From contig NZ_LMMU01000007.1 in the NCBI RefSeq assembly GCF_001422375.1, positions 1,006 through 65,005 on the forward strand: a DNA stretch of 64,000 nt. The letters are read 5' to 3'. Position numbers and translations under genes: made by a program. The notes beneath the pieces are model-generated. The model was not told where the DNA came from. It did not search any database and saw only the letters and a program-made list of their open reading frames with translations. This DNA is from Methylobacterium sp. Leaf99 (GTDB taxonomy: Bacteria > Pseudomonadota > Alphaproteobacteria > Rhizobiales > Beijerinckiaceae). Below, piece after piece: positions 1-7,560 of the stretch (within the stretch, counting starts at the first letter, position 1; the number at the start of each line of letters is the position of its first letter).

Positions 1-98
1 TTCACCGGCTGGTAGTTGAGCGGGCTCGCCGAGACGGGCATCGCCAGAGCGATCAAGGCAAGCACAGCACGCGAACACAACCGCAAAGGCATCGCCAT
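1..98 (-). CDS. csgF: Curli assembly protein CsgF, N-terminal fragment (runs off the left edge)
   Basis: Reading the minus strand from an ATG at 98 gives 32 complete codons to the window edge. They show a positively charged start, a hydrophobic core (LALIALAMP) and a likely signal peptidase site after VSA. The first mature residues, SPLNYQPVN, match the start of alphaproteobacterial CsgF (L-Y-x-PVNPSFGG). CsgF is an outer-membrane-associated curli factor that works at the CsgG pore and helps nucleation. A second ATG at 92 is possible. The assignment rests on a short stretch but fits its place directly downstream of a curlin gene and csgH on the same strand. csgG and csgE may follow beyond the edge. 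Confidence 0.55.
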   Translation of the reverse strand, partial: MAMPLRLCSRAVLALIALAMPVSASPLNYQPV

Positions 99-146
99 CC
101 CCAATCATCAACCGTGGCGACATACCTTTCTAGGAAAGCATGAATG

Positions 147-875
147 TCACCGCGTTGGACGTGTAGAGATTGCACCGCCAGTGGGTGACGACAACCCAAT
201 TGTACCTGCTGCGGCCGCTGCTGAAATACTTCTCTGCTCAATTGTGATATATTTATCACCAGGATTTGTGGATGCTGAGTTGAAATTGTAAAAAAGTCCC
301 GACCCATCTTGTATATTTTTGATATTGTACCCCGAACCAACCACAGAAATATTTGAGGAATTTGAATTACCGGTCTGAATATTTGTTAAAATGTTGCTTT
401 CACCGCTGGCCCGTAGGCTTGATTGATTATATATGCCTTCCTGTCTTTGATAAGTATTATTGCTTATTCCCGATGTGGTGGAAAATGAATTGTTAAATTG
501 GCCAGTTTGAGATATTATGCTGTTGTTATCGGAACCCGACTGATTGATAGTACCACGATTACCTGAACCAGTTTGATTAATCTCGGCGATATTTCTGAGT
601 TGACCGGCCGTCATCGGCCCAGACTGGCCGGCTCCAGTAACGATCGCAGACAGGCTGTTACTGGTCGCTGGGCTGGCGATTGGTAGGCCAGTGACAGCTG
701 GGTTCGTAGCTAGGAGACGGGAATCGACCGCATTCTGATTCCCAGTACGCGGAGCCGGCACTGCAGCCGTCGGGTCGATTTGAGTGATATAGACGCCTTG
801 TTGAGCAGCGGCGGGAGCTGTGAGGCCAAAGCCGAGGAGTACCGCCAGGACATGCTTGGAATAGGAGACTGTCAT
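147..875 (-). CDS. Curlin-repeat protein (CsgA/CsgB-like)
   Basis: A 242-residue secreted protein with a cleavable signal peptide ending in the PAAAQ region (about residues 1-25). After a low-complexity linker (26-90) come imperfect curlin repeats of the Q-x-G-x-x-N type (for example NQTGSGNRGTINQSGSDNN, residues about 100-118), rich in Asn, Ser, Gly and Gln, to about residue 215. Such repeats fold into the beta-solenoid of curli amyloid fibres outside the cell. It has fewer clean repeats than the plus-strand curlin at 2632, so it may be the minor nucleator (CsgB role) rather than the major subunit; that is inference. It lies 10 bp downstream of csgH and upstream of csgF in a probable operon. 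A GAGGT ribosome binding site precedes the ATG. Confidence 0.8.
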   Translation of the reverse strand: MTVSYSKHVLAVLLGFGLTAPAAAQQGVYITQIDPTAAVPAPRTGNQNAVDSRLLATNPAVTGLPIASPATSNSLSAIVTGAGQSGPMTAGQLRNIAEINQTGSGNRGTINQSGSDNNSIISQTGQFNNSFSTTSGISNNTYQRQEGIYNQSSLRASGESNILTNIQTGNSNSSNISVVGSGYNIKNIQDGSGLFYNFNSASTNPGDKYITIEQRSISAAAAAGTIGLSSPTGGAISTRPTR

Positions 876-885
876 CAGTTAGACC

Positions 886-1221
886 TCATAAAGGTGTCGT
901 GGGGGCAACGCTGGCTTCGCAGCTAATACGATGGCCCTCCACCTCAAGCGTTAGGGTTGCCTCGAATCCGGCATTCGGCTCCAGGTTGAAACCGACCTCA
1001 CCGAGTCCGGTCTGGGCGCCCGCCGCGGCTTGAAACCGCCCACCTTGCGAGAGGCGCGACGTACCCCCGGGGCCGGTCTTGACCACCAGCAGAGTGTAAC
1101 CACCTGCAGTGTCCGTCTTTGCAAAGGCGATCCCACGCAGTGTCGTTATGTCATTTGTAGTTTCCCGCTGAATGCGACAACGGATAGACGTTTCTGCAAG
1201 CGCTTCGTATGTCGGCCCCAT
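886..1221 (-). CDS. csgH: Curli assembly chaperone CsgH-like
   Basis: A 111-residue product if started at the ATG at 1221. The core (SIRCRIQ near the start, LLVVKTGPGGTSRLSQGG in the middle, a closing EGHRISCEA) has the two-cysteine, Ig-like pattern of alphaproteobacterial CsgH. CsgH is a periplasmic protein that holds curlin unfolded and blocks premature amyloid formation. The reading frame stays open upstream and encodes a hydrophobic, signal-peptide-like stretch (LSAIACTIFLVFASGASS) before this ATG. The only bacterial start codon covering part of it is a TTG at 1248, so the true start is uncertain. The gene follows the LuxR-type regulator and precedes the curlin gene by 10 bp. Confidence 0.6.
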   Translation of the reverse strand: MGPTYEALAETSIRCRIQRETTNDITTLRGIAFAKTDTAGGYTLLVVKTGPGGTSRLSQGGRFQAAAGAQTGLGEVGFNLEPNAGFEATLTLEVEGHRISCEASVAPTTPL

Positions 1222-1295
1222 GCTACTTGCTCCGGAAGCGAAGACCAAAAAGATGGTGCAAGCGATCGCGCTAAGGCGGAGGGGGACCGCACATT

Positions 1296-1871
1296 TTAGG
1301 GGAAGATAGCGACCCGTGTGAGTACCGCGATAAGTTCGGCTTGCCGACGCGTTTTCGTTTTGGTGAACACCGCCGAGAGTTGTGTGCGCAGCGTCGCGCT
1401 GCTGAGCCTCATCTTGGACGAGATTTCTGACAACATCTGCCCACTGGCGATCTCGATGGCAAGCCGTGCCTCGGCTGGTGTGAGATCGAAGAGTTTCTGT
1501 AAAACGCTTACAGTTGGGCGCGGATTGTATCGCAAATCGATCAGGATGACGATCGTGCTCGCAGCTGTCGTTCCTGGTCCCCCTAGAGGAACGGTGTGTA
1601 GGACCAGTGGAGCGCCGCAGTCCCGTGAAATGGTCACCCAGCATTCGCTGTTTATCTGAAGGTCTTGACCCGACTGGATAAGCAGGTTGCGAAGGACTCG
1701 CCCGCTTTCGGCCAGGGACGACAAACCGAGCGTCGGCGCGCCCTCTCGTCCAAGAATACGAATCGCCATCGTATTCGAGGCGATGGGCTCCCCTTTCATA
1801 TCGACAACAATCGCCCCGCAACTCATCCGATCGAGAAACTGCAGAAGGGGGTAGGGCGAACTCACGATCAC
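1296..1871 (-). CDS. LuxR/FixJ-type helix-turn-helix transcriptional regulator of the curli locus
   Basis: 191 residues, GTG start with an AGGT-type ribosome binding site. The N-terminal half (about 10-115) looks like a small PAS-like sensor (ends in TIVILIDLRYNP). The C-terminal 60 residues are a LuxR-type HTH: LFDLTPAEARLAIEIASGQ, followed by the recognition-helix region (SSATLRTQLSAVFTKTKT). A phosphoacceptor receiver domain is not present. Its stop codon lies about 75 bp before the csgH ATG on the same strand, so it is probably co-transcribed with the curli genes and is a natural candidate for the CsgD role. A perfect 17-bp dyad sits 15 bp upstream of its start and may be its own operator. 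Confidence 0.8.
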   Translation of the reverse strand: MIVSSPYPLLQFLDRMSCGAIVVDMKGEPIASNTMAIRILGREGAPTLGLSSLAESGRVLRNLLIQSGQDLQINSECWVTISRDCGAPLVLHTVPLGGPGTTAASTIVILIDLRYNPRPTVSVLQKLFDLTPAEARLAIEIASGQMLSEISSKMRLSSATLRTQLSAVFTKTKTRRQAELIAVLTRVAIFP

Positions 1872-1885
1872 TTACCTGCGTTTCT

Positions 1886-1902
1886 AGAGTGCTCAGCACT
1901 CT
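1886..1902. promoter_or_regulatory. Perfect 8-bp inverted repeat upstream of the LuxR-type gene
   Basis: AGAGTGCT-C-AGCACTCT is a perfect dyad with a one-base centre, 15 bp upstream of the regulator's GTG. LuxR-type dimers bind dyads of about 18-20 bp, so this is a candidate autoregulatory operator. A second, separate palindrome AAGACGTCTT lies at 1927-1936. Confidence 0.35.
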
Positions 1903-1987
1903 TAGAATGGAACGTCTACCTTTATTAAGACGTCTTCGCTTAACAGCCGACAAATATCCCCGATGAAAACTGCGGATAGAATGCGTA

Positions 1988-2012
1988 GCATTATCACCTA
2001 TAAGGATAATGC
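1988..2012. repeat. Inverted repeat GCATTATC / GATAATGC
   Basis: GCATTATC (1988-1995) and GATAATGC (2005-2012) form an 8-bp dyad around a 9-base spacer. It lies between the LuxR-type gene and the small hypothetical gene at 2061. It could be an operator or an RNA hairpin; there is no T-run to make it a terminator. Confidence 0.35.
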
Positions 2013-2060
2013 CCTTTGCGAAGTAGTGCATTGGAGGGTCGAATGAATGAGGTCTCACCT

Positions 2061-2297
2061 TCATGAGCCATCTGCCCACCCGGACGGGATGCAGGTGCGG
2101 ATCCAATCTTCGGCATCGCTTACAGACGCGAAGATCAATCCCTCCGCTTCGAATGGTCCAAGCCCAAACTGTAAGAACCACCCGCCATCCGCTTCAACGA
2201 GAAGGGCAGCGAGGTGATTACGAACCCACACGAGATAGCCGCTCTCGTGATAAAAGCCCGATGCTGCGCTAATCACCTGAGACGTCACATGCGGCAT
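2061..2297 (-). CDS. Small hypothetical protein
   Basis: 78 residues from an ATG. The composition looks like a real globular protein: it is rich in aromatics, with ESGYLVWVRNHLAALL and DAEDWIRTCIP segments and no long low-complexity runs. There is no signal peptide or membrane span. I do not recognise the family. It lies upstream of the LuxR-type gene on the same strand, with about 190 bp of dyad-rich sequence between. An overlapping plus-strand frame (2063-2272) looks like a shadow because its product is Arg/Thr-rich and featureless. Confidence 0.4.
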   Translation of the reverse strand: MPHVTSQVISAASGFYHESGYLVWVRNHLAALLVEADGGWFLQFGLGPFEAEGLIFASVSDAEDWIRTCIPSGWADGS

Positions 2298-2631
2298 GAC
2301 AGCGAAACGCCAATCAAAAGGACAGGCCGATTGCCCGTCTGAATCATTCCTTGTAACGCCTTGGGCCTACCCGGCGCATCATCCATTCAGATGATTAAGC
2401 TTAACAATCGCTTGGCGCACCCTCGACACCCTCAATCCTAAACAAAATCTAAAACATCATTCAATTGGATGATGCGAACCCCCTGCATACGGTGTAGCTA
2501 ACAAACCGTTAAGGATCGGACGCCGGTTGAAACGAGCGCTCAAATCCTCAAACGGCAACAGCGGCGTAAGTCCGCTAATCGACACTTGGGAGGGGGCGTG
2601 AGCCTCTACTCCGCACAGGGGTTCAGCTACT
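2298..2631. promoter_or_regulatory. Intergenic region upstream of the plus-strand curlin gene with two related dyads
   Basis: No convincing gene here. It holds two similar inverted repeats: ATCATC-N6-GATGAT at 2378-2395 and CATCAT-N8-ATGATG at 2455-2474, 77 bp apart. Both sit within 260 bp of the curlin ATG at 2632, so they are candidate operators for the curli regulator. The region is AT-rich compared with the rest of the window. I could not place a confident -35/-10 pair. Confidence 0.35.
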
Positions 2632-3705
2632 ATGCATAAGCATCTTTTTGCCCTCTCCATAAGCGTTGCTACGCTCGCCTTTTCGACCTCCGCATTTGCT
2701 GAGGGGAATTACGTTAATCTCTATCAGAGCGGCTTAAAAAACGAATTTGATGCTAATCAGACCGGTAATGGCGGCAAAATTGGCATTCCAGGTAGCAATA
2801 GTGCTTACCAATCTGGTGACTATAACTACCTCAAGATCGATCAGAGTGGCAATAACAATACGGTTGGCGCTGCGGATACTAGTTCGAATGGCTCCATCAA
2901 CGTTTCTGATCAGATTGGGAACAGAAACACCCTGAATATTCGTCAGGCAGGAAATAACAACACTACCCAGTTCCGGCAGAACGGCAATGGGAATGGGAAT
3001 GGCGAGCTTGGCCTTGCCACCAATCTTACCAGCATAACCACTACTGGAAACGTAGTTCAGCAAGACGGCAGCTTTAATAAACTGGACTTAAAACAGACTA
3101 ACGAAGGTTCCAATATTGTTGGAAATCTTCTTTTCGTGAACCAGGTCGGAAATGGTGGCAACATAACTCTGAATCAGACCAGCCGCAAAGACCCAAATGT
3201 TGCAGTCTTCGATCAATCTGGTTTCAATTCTTCCGCTAATCTCACCCAGACGTCTAGCATCAGCGCAGATGGTGCTAACTTTGCATCCATTCGCCAATAC
3301 GCCAATGATTCGAAGGTAACTTCTACTCAGAACGGCGCACAGAACAGACTTGCTGTCCTTCAGACTGGGACTAACAATGTTGCAAATTCAACGCAAGACG
3401 GACTTACGAGTGTCCTCAGCATTACCCAGAACGGTACTGGCGCCCGGAATGAAGTGACGGCAGTCCAAACTGGTGGCAACCATAACCTTACTGTAAACCA
3501 AAATGGCGGTCTCCTCTTGACCAACATGGTACAGGATGGAAATACGCAATATGCTCAGATTGATCAGTCTGGCTTTAACAACCAGTTCATTGGTATGCAG
3601 ACTGGATTTACTCACCGCTTGACAGTTGATCAGGGCGGCAACAATAACTCTGCCTATTCCAGCCAGTACGGCACATCCAACGTGGCAATGATCCGCCAGC
3701 GATAA
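2632..3705 (+). CDS. csgA: Curlin (CsgA-like major curli subunit)
   Basis: 357 residues. The signal peptide (about 1-23, cleavage after STSAFA) is followed almost entirely by curlin repeats with the Q-x-G-x-x-N signature, such as DQSGNNNTV, RQAGNNNTTQFRQNGNGN, NQNGGLLL and DQGGNNNSA. Each repeat should form one strand-turn-strand rung of a beta-solenoid amyloid. The protein is more than twice the length of E. coli CsgA (about 150 residues), so the solenoid would have many more rungs. The acidic/Asn-rich composition and lack of Cys fit an extracellular fibre subunit. It has its own upstream region with two dyads and a hairpin just after the stop, so it is probably a single-gene unit, opposite in strand to the csgH-curlin-csgF operon. 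Confidence 0.85.
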   Translation: MHKHLFALSISVATLAFSTSAFAEGNYVNLYQSGLKNEFDANQTGNGGKIGIPGSNSAYQSGDYNYLKIDQSGNNNTVGAADTSSNGSINVSDQIGNRNTLNIRQAGNNNTTQFRQNGNGNGNGELGLATNLTSITTTGNVVQQDGSFNKLDLKQTNEGSNIVGNLLFVNQVGNGGNITLNQTSRKDPNVAVFDQSGFNSSANLTQTSSISADGANFASIRQYANDSKVTSTQNGAQNRLAVLQTGTNNVANSTQDGLTSVLSITQNGTGARNEVTAVQTGGNHNLTVNQNGGLLLTNMVQDGNTQYAQIDQSGFNNQFIGMQTGFTHRLTVDQGGNNNSAYSSQYGTSNVAMIRQR

Positions 3706-3712
3706 CCATAAT

Positions 3713-3745
3713 GCGATGCAGGGGGAATATTCTCCCCTGCATCGC
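3713..3745 (+). terminator. Strong hairpin after the curlin gene, probable terminator
   Basis: A 12-bp perfect stem (GCGATGCAGGGG with CCCCTGCATCGC) around a 9-base loop starts 8 bp after the curlin stop codon. The following sequence is T/G-mixed rather than a clean U-run, so termination may be partly factor-dependent. Confidence 0.6.
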
Positions 3746-3822
3746 CTTGGTTGTATAGCAAATTGTTAATGTTCTAGCCAGAAACCTTATACCCAAACAT
3801 AGAAAGCTGAGGGCTCGGCATT

Positions 3823-4539
3823 TTGCTTAAGAAAATGTCATTAGCATATCCACTTATCATTTTCTGGACCGCTTTGGGTGCGAGTTCCGCCTTTACGGTG
3901 ATGTCTGCTACATCTTGGGCCGAGAATGCTGTTCCGCCTTTATCTGGAACTGCGATCAATGATACCGTTGCGACAAGCGAACGAACGTCAGCAGGTCCCC
4001 CCCCTTCCTCGCCAGTTTCCCCACCACTTGCATCCAACTGTGATGCATCTTGTGTTCGACTGAATTCCGAACGGGCTGCCCAGGCTTGTGCTCCCCAGAT
4101 TGAGGCACAGGCACCCGACGATTTCGATTGGATCTACCGGCCTCAAACTGGCATTTTTCAAGAAGCAAACACTTCCGATGGATCCGGATCGAGTGTGGTC
4201 CGCTATCGGGGGGATTCCATTCGCTTCCAGAATTCTCAGAAAGAGTGGATCCGGGTTAACTACGAGTGCAGTTGGGACTCAGCAAGCGGTCGTATCGTAT
4301 CACTGACTGTGAAGGTTGGCCGGCTTGGTAAACCAAAAACTAGCCCCGTTGCTACAGTACCGTTGGCGGGACCACCAAAAAAGATCTCTGAGCGCCCTCC
4401 TGAAGCAACTGCTACATCCTCGGCAGCGGCAACAACGGGGCAAGCGGCTGTCAAATCGACGTTTGTGAAGCCGAAAATCGATGAGCCATCAGAAACACAG
4501 GTACGGCAGGTGGTCCCGAAACCTGGATCGACACGCTAG
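3823..4539 (+). CDS. Hypothetical secreted protein
   Basis: 238 residues from a TTG (an ATG at 3835 is the alternative; the TTG adds the basic LKK that a signal peptide needs). A signal peptide/anchor covers about residues 5-35 (IIFWTALGASSAFTVMSA). A Pro/Ser/Thr-rich linker follows (40-70). The central domain (about 70-160) contains three or four Cys (NCDASC, ACAPQ, YECSW), DDFDWIYRPQ and a strand-like WIRVNYEC segment. The last 70 residues are low-complexity Ala/Pro/Lys. I do not recognise the family. It is likely an exported periplasmic protein, and lies between the curlin gene and a lytic transglycosylase, which may indicate a role in cell-envelope passage of curli; that is only inferred from position. 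Confidence 0.55.
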   Translation: MLKKMSLAYPLIIFWTALGASSAFTVMSATSWAENAVPPLSGTAINDTVATSERTSAGPPPSSPVSPPLASNCDASCVRLNSERAAQACAPQIEAQAPDDFDWIYRPQTGIFQEANTSDGSGSSVVRYRGDSIRFQNSQKEWIRVNYECSWDSASGRIVSLTVKVGRLGKPKTSPVATVPLAGPPKKISERPPEATATSSAAATTGQAAVKSTFVKPKIDEPSETQVRQVVPKPGSTR

Positions 4540-4722
4540 GGAGGCGTGCTCCATCCGCCCACAGCATTAATCTACTTGAAAACGATTCAGAGGACCGCGC
4601 GGGTGAGCGGAGGCAAGATTGTAAACATTACTCTCGGAAAGCTAGAATTGCATTTGGAAAACGAAAACTTACTAAATAATGGATAACAAGCTCTGAAAAA
4701 GGGCGAAGTTCGAGGGGCATAA

Positions 4723-5610
4723 ATGTACGCGCTTGTAGCCGTTATTGGCATGCTTATTTTTGGAGGAAGTGCTTTTGCTAGCGGCCGGGCCCTATCCGGT
4801 GCAGGAGAGGCCGAACTCTTGACCCAGATGCGTACCACTGTAGAACAGTCTGACGCAAGTCTTGTGCTTCTTAATACAGTATCAGTCGCTGGGTCGGTGA
4901 TAGCCGCAGCTCCACGCTTTACGCGAACGAGCGCACCTACGGTGTTCGAGCCTTTGGCAGAGGCCGCCGCGAGCCGTTATGGTGTTGGCATAGACTTCTT
5001 CAAGCGCCTCATCCGGCAAGAAAGCGGTTACAACCCAAATGCCGTTAGCCGGGCTGGCGCACAGGGCATCGCCCAGTTCATGCCCGGTACGGCGGCGATG
5101 ATGGGGTTAGACGATCCTTTCGATCCGGCTAAGGCCCTGCCGAAGTCCGCCGAGCTGCTGGCGGCCCTGCATCGCCGATTCGGCAACCAGGGCCTAGCGG
5201 CGGCTGCCTACAATGCCGGCGAAGGGCGGGTGCGGGCATGGCTGTCGGGCCAGAGCGGGCTCCCCCTCGAGACGCGCAACTACGTCCGGGCAATCACCGG
5301 CCGGGACGCCCACGAATGGGCGCCGGCGGGCCTCACTGCGACCCTGATGCCAGGCTCCCTCGCATCGAATCGCGCCCCCGCCTTCACCGGCCTTTCGGGC
5401 CGCATCTCCCCGGAATGGGCTTTCACTCTCAAGATCCTGCCCCGCGCAAATGGGCAGGTTCCCTTCACAAAAACTTCGAACACGAGCGTATCGAAGACAG
5501 CTCAAGCTTCTACAGCACTACGACAGACGGTTTTGCGCCCACTCTCTGGTGAAAGCGCATTATGCGAAAGTATGCGCAGTACGGGTTGTATCGTTGCGGC
5601 AGTCTACTGA
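4723..5610 (+). CDS. Lytic transglycosylase, SLT domain
   Basis: 295 residues, with a signal peptide at 1-20 (GSAFAS). The SLT lysozyme-like domain spans about 75-200. The catalytic Glu is E100 in RLIRQESGYNPNAVS, followed by the family motif GAQGIAQFMPGTA and then AAAYNAGEGRV. These enzymes cleave the MurNAc-GlcNAc bond of peptidoglycan to give 1,6-anhydro ends in the periplasm, and are often used to open the wall for secretion systems or conjugation. The C-terminal 80 residues have no recognised domain. A GAGGGG ribosome binding site precedes the ATG. Base composition rises from AT-rich at the 5' end to GC-rich inside the catalytic domain, which suggests a patchwork origin. Confidence 0.85.
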   Translation: MYALVAVIGMLIFGGSAFASGRALSGAGEAELLTQMRTTVEQSDASLVLLNTVSVAGSVIAAAPRFTRTSAPTVFEPLAEAAASRYGVGIDFFKRLIRQESGYNPNAVSRAGAQGIAQFMPGTAAMMGLDDPFDPAKALPKSAELLAALHRRFGNQGLAAAAYNAGEGRVRAWLSGQSGLPLETRNYVRAITGRDAHEWAPAGLTATLMPGSLASNRAPAFTGLSGRISPEWAFTLKILPRANGQVPFTKTSNTSVSKTAQASTALRQTVLRPLSGESALCESMRSTGCIVAAVY

Positions 5611-5647
5611 GCGAAAGAGTCTGCCCATTCCAATAGGGCGTGCCCCT

Positions 5648-5711
5648 GTGGAACGTTCCACCGCCCTTCGAGACAGTTCCGCAAGCATGGTGTTTGCTAT
5701 TTGGAACGATC
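5648..5711. promoter_or_regulatory. Cluster of GGAAC/GTTCC motifs upstream of the serine recombinase
   Basis: A perfect 14-bp palindrome GTGGAACGTTCCAC (5648-5661) is followed by half-sites AGTTCCG (from 5675) and GGAACGAT (from 5703). All lie within 100 bp upstream of the recombinase ATG. Resolvase res sites have multiple imperfect dyads in this position, so this is a candidate res/operator region. The same GGAAC/GTTCC dyad appears at 7753-7767. Confidence 0.3.
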
Positions 5712-5748
5712 CGAGTCAGGAGGTCATAGAACCTAGTGGGACGGAAGC

Positions 5749-6303
5749 ATGCTCGGTGGATACGCCCGCACGTCAACCTTGGAACAGGAAGCCGGCCTTG
5801 AGGCTCAAATTCGCGATCTGACGGCTCTCGGATGCGAAAGACTGTACAAGGAGCAGGTCTCCTCTATTGGGCAGCGTGCGGCCTTGCAGGAGGCTCTTTC
5901 GTTCTGCCGCAGCGGCGACACGCTGGTGGTGACGAAGCTCGACCGGCTCGCCCGCTCCGTTACGCACCTGGGGTCGATCCTCGCCGATCTTGGGGCCAAG
6001 GGCGTGGCTCTGCGGATTGAAAATCTCGGGGTCGATACCTCGACCCCAACGGGCAAGCTGATGCTGAACATCCTCGGCGGCGTCGCGCAGTTCGAACGGG
6101 AGATGATGCTGGAGCGGCAGCGCGAGGGGATCGCGAAGGCGAAGGCTGAAGGCGTCTACAAAGGGCGAAAGCCTACCGCACGGGCCAAGACCACAGAGAT
6201 CAGGGCCTTAGCCGCTGAGGGCCTATCTATGGCCGCGATCGCGGCGAGGCTCGGCATCGGCAAAGGCTCCGTGCATCGGGCACTTAGCGTCAAAGCGGAG
6301 TGA
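5749..6303 (+). CDS. Serine recombinase (resolvase/invertase family)
   Basis: 184 residues, the usual length of small serine resolvases. The catalytic serine is in GYARTSTLEQ (about S9). The conserved arginines are in TKLDRLARSV, and the E-helix hinge is ...QFEREMMLERQREGI. The C-terminal HTH is at about 150-180 (LSMAAIAARLGIGKGSVHRA) for site binding. Such enzymes cut and rejoin DNA through a 5'-phosphoserine intermediate, and resolve plasmid/transposon dimers or invert segments. No transposase or terminal inverted repeats are visible nearby, so it is not shown to be part of a Tn3 element. It may serve the island that ends at the tRNA-Arg. Confidence 0.88.
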   Translation: MLGGYARTSTLEQEAGLEAQIRDLTALGCERLYKEQVSSIGQRAALQEALSFCRSGDTLVVTKLDRLARSVTHLGSILADLGAKGVALRIENLGVDTSTPTGKLMLNILGGVAQFEREMMLERQREGIAKAKAEGVYKGRKPTARAKTTEIRALAAEGLSMAAIAARLGIGKGSVHRALSVKAE

Positions 6304-6438
6304 CGAGGGCGCCTCCTCGCCGGCTATGTGACCGCCGCGCTACGCCCGATGTTTTCCCTTCGTTCCCCACCCCGAAGGCCTCGCTTCTGGAGGGACAGAG
6401 GATCACATTGAGGGCACACGCGCTCCCGGTCCTCTGCC

Positions 6439-6552
6439 ATGCTGCTCGCCTCGCGCACCGTCCTGCATCAACACCGCGAGGTCGCCGCCGTGGTAGCAAC
6501 CTATGGGATGTTCCTAAGTGGCATCTTGGCCCTCGCTTTCGCCATCTCTTAG
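6439..6552 (+). CDS. Candidate 37-residue membrane peptide
   Basis: An ATG-to-TAG frame encodes 37 residues: a polar N-terminal half (SRTVLHQHREVA) and one predicted membrane span (VVATYGMFLSGILALAFAIS). It lies in the otherwise gene-free 315 bp between the serine recombinase and the 110-residue membrane protein. The clear amphipathic/hydrophobic split argues for a real small protein, but there is no strong ribosome binding site and no family is recognised. Apart from this frame I see nothing in 6304-6618. Confidence 0.3.
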   Translation: MLLASRTVLHQHREVAAVVATYGMFLSGILALAFAIS

Positions 6553-6618
6553 TTCGCGCCCCGGCGCCGCATGCCCCCTGGTAGCGCCGCTTGGCCAGCT
6601 AGTCAGCGAGAGAGAGTT

Positions 6619-6951
6619 ATGAGCGAGGTCGGTCAACGCATCCATGAGCAAATCCAGGCCAACCGCGCGCTGGGGATGAAAGGCGACAACTGGGACAACT
6701 GGGCAGTCGGCTTGCTCACTACCCAGCATGAGATTGAGGACGATGACGGCCAGATCGGTTACGTCCTGACCGATGCGACGCGGGACAAGATACTTCGTAA
6801 CGGTCGCCAGGACGGGGCCCACGCCCTCGCTAACACCACCTCAATCCTCAACCGGGTCCACCAACTGACGCGCCTCGTTTACGTCCTCCTAGTTCTGGTG
6901 ATCGCCATCGGGGGAGCCCTCGTCTACGTTCTCATTCGACAGGTGCATTGA
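6619..6951 (+). CDS. Hypothetical membrane-anchored protein
   Basis: 110 residues from the ATG at 6619, chosen because an AGAGAGAG ribosome binding site precedes it; a longer frame from 6571 adds only a non-conserved-looking leader. The N-terminal 80 residues are acidic and soluble (DNWDNWAVGLL, EIEDDDGQIGY). The C-terminal 25 residues form one membrane span (VYVLLVLVIAIGGALVYVLI) ending in a short basic tail, a tail-anchored layout. The family is not recognised. Confidence 0.45.
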   Translation: MSEVGQRIHEQIQANRALGMKGDNWDNWAVGLLTTQHEIEDDDGQIGYVLTDATRDKILRNGRQDGAHALANTTSILNRVHQLTRLVYVLLVLVIAIGGALVYVLIRQVH

Positions 6952-6990
6952 TTTGCGGACCCGGTGTTCGGGCAGAATTTCGGGGGCCGT

Positions 6991-7560
6991 ATGGACACAG
7001 CAGCAGAGCAAAACCTTCAAGCAAGGCGGAATGCTTTCCACGACACCCTTTTCAAAGAGGACGATCTAGGACTTGTTATCAGAGGGCATATTCATGTTGA
7101 GAATGAACTGATCGAGTTCATTAAGATACGCCTTTCCCCACCCAATGCGGTTGATGCATTAAGCCTTGGTTACAAGGAAAAGTGTAAGCTTGCAAAAGTC
7201 CTTGGAATGCCTAGGGCATTGCAGGCACCGCTTAGTTATGCAGGAAATTTGCGGAATAAATTTGCCCATAATTTGGGTGTTACAATTGGCAAACAAGAAG
7301 CCGACAGCTTCAATATTGCCCTTAAAGAGCATGGTATAGAATACTTCCAAGAAGCATACCATAGGATCTATCCAACCAGTACTAAACGACTAAATTTCTG
7401 GAATGCTCATGACTTTGAGCCGAAAAATAGGATTGTTATATCTCTGATACTGCTTTGGAGTGGGCTTGCAGTCGCTAATATTGAAGCGAGGGCCGGCAAG
7501 AGAATTTTGGGGGAGAGGTCGACGGCGCCCTTGGCTCCTGGCGAGCCGCAGAATATTTGA
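6991..7560 (+). CDS. HEPN-like protein (MltR/DUF4145-type all-alpha domain)
   Basis: 189 residues from the ATG at 6991, which follows a GGGGG ribosome binding site; an ATG at 6964 adds nine residues. The predicted all-alpha core (about 25-130) contains LRNKFAHN (R88-x4-H93), the R-x4-6-H signature of HEPN ribonucleases and related MltR/DUF4145 proteins. HEPN domains are common RNase toxins or defence effectors, usually paired with an antitoxin such as an MNT nucleotidyltransferase. No such partner is adjacent, so a toxin role is unproven. The gene is markedly more AT-rich than its neighbours, a sign of recent transfer. It overlaps the next gene by 4 bp (TTGA). Confidence 0.6.
   Translation: MDTAAEQNLQARRNAFHDTLFKEDDLGLVIRGHIHVENELIEFIKIRLSPPNAVDALSLGYKEKCKLAKVLGMPRALQAPLSYAGNLRNKFAHNLGVTIGKQEADSFNIALKEHGIEYFQEAYHRIYPTSTKRLNFWNAHDFEPKNRIVISLILLWSGLAVANIEARAGKRILGERSTAPLAPGEPQNI

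Noticed and set aside
1222..2181. The minus-strand csgH frame stays open far upstream
   Set aside because: The upstream part overlaps the LuxR-type gene and is Arg/Ser-rich without motifs; only the CsgH end is credible.
5749..6303. Serine recombinase considered as part of a Tn3-like transposon
   Set aside because: No transposase gene or terminal inverted repeats were seen nearby.
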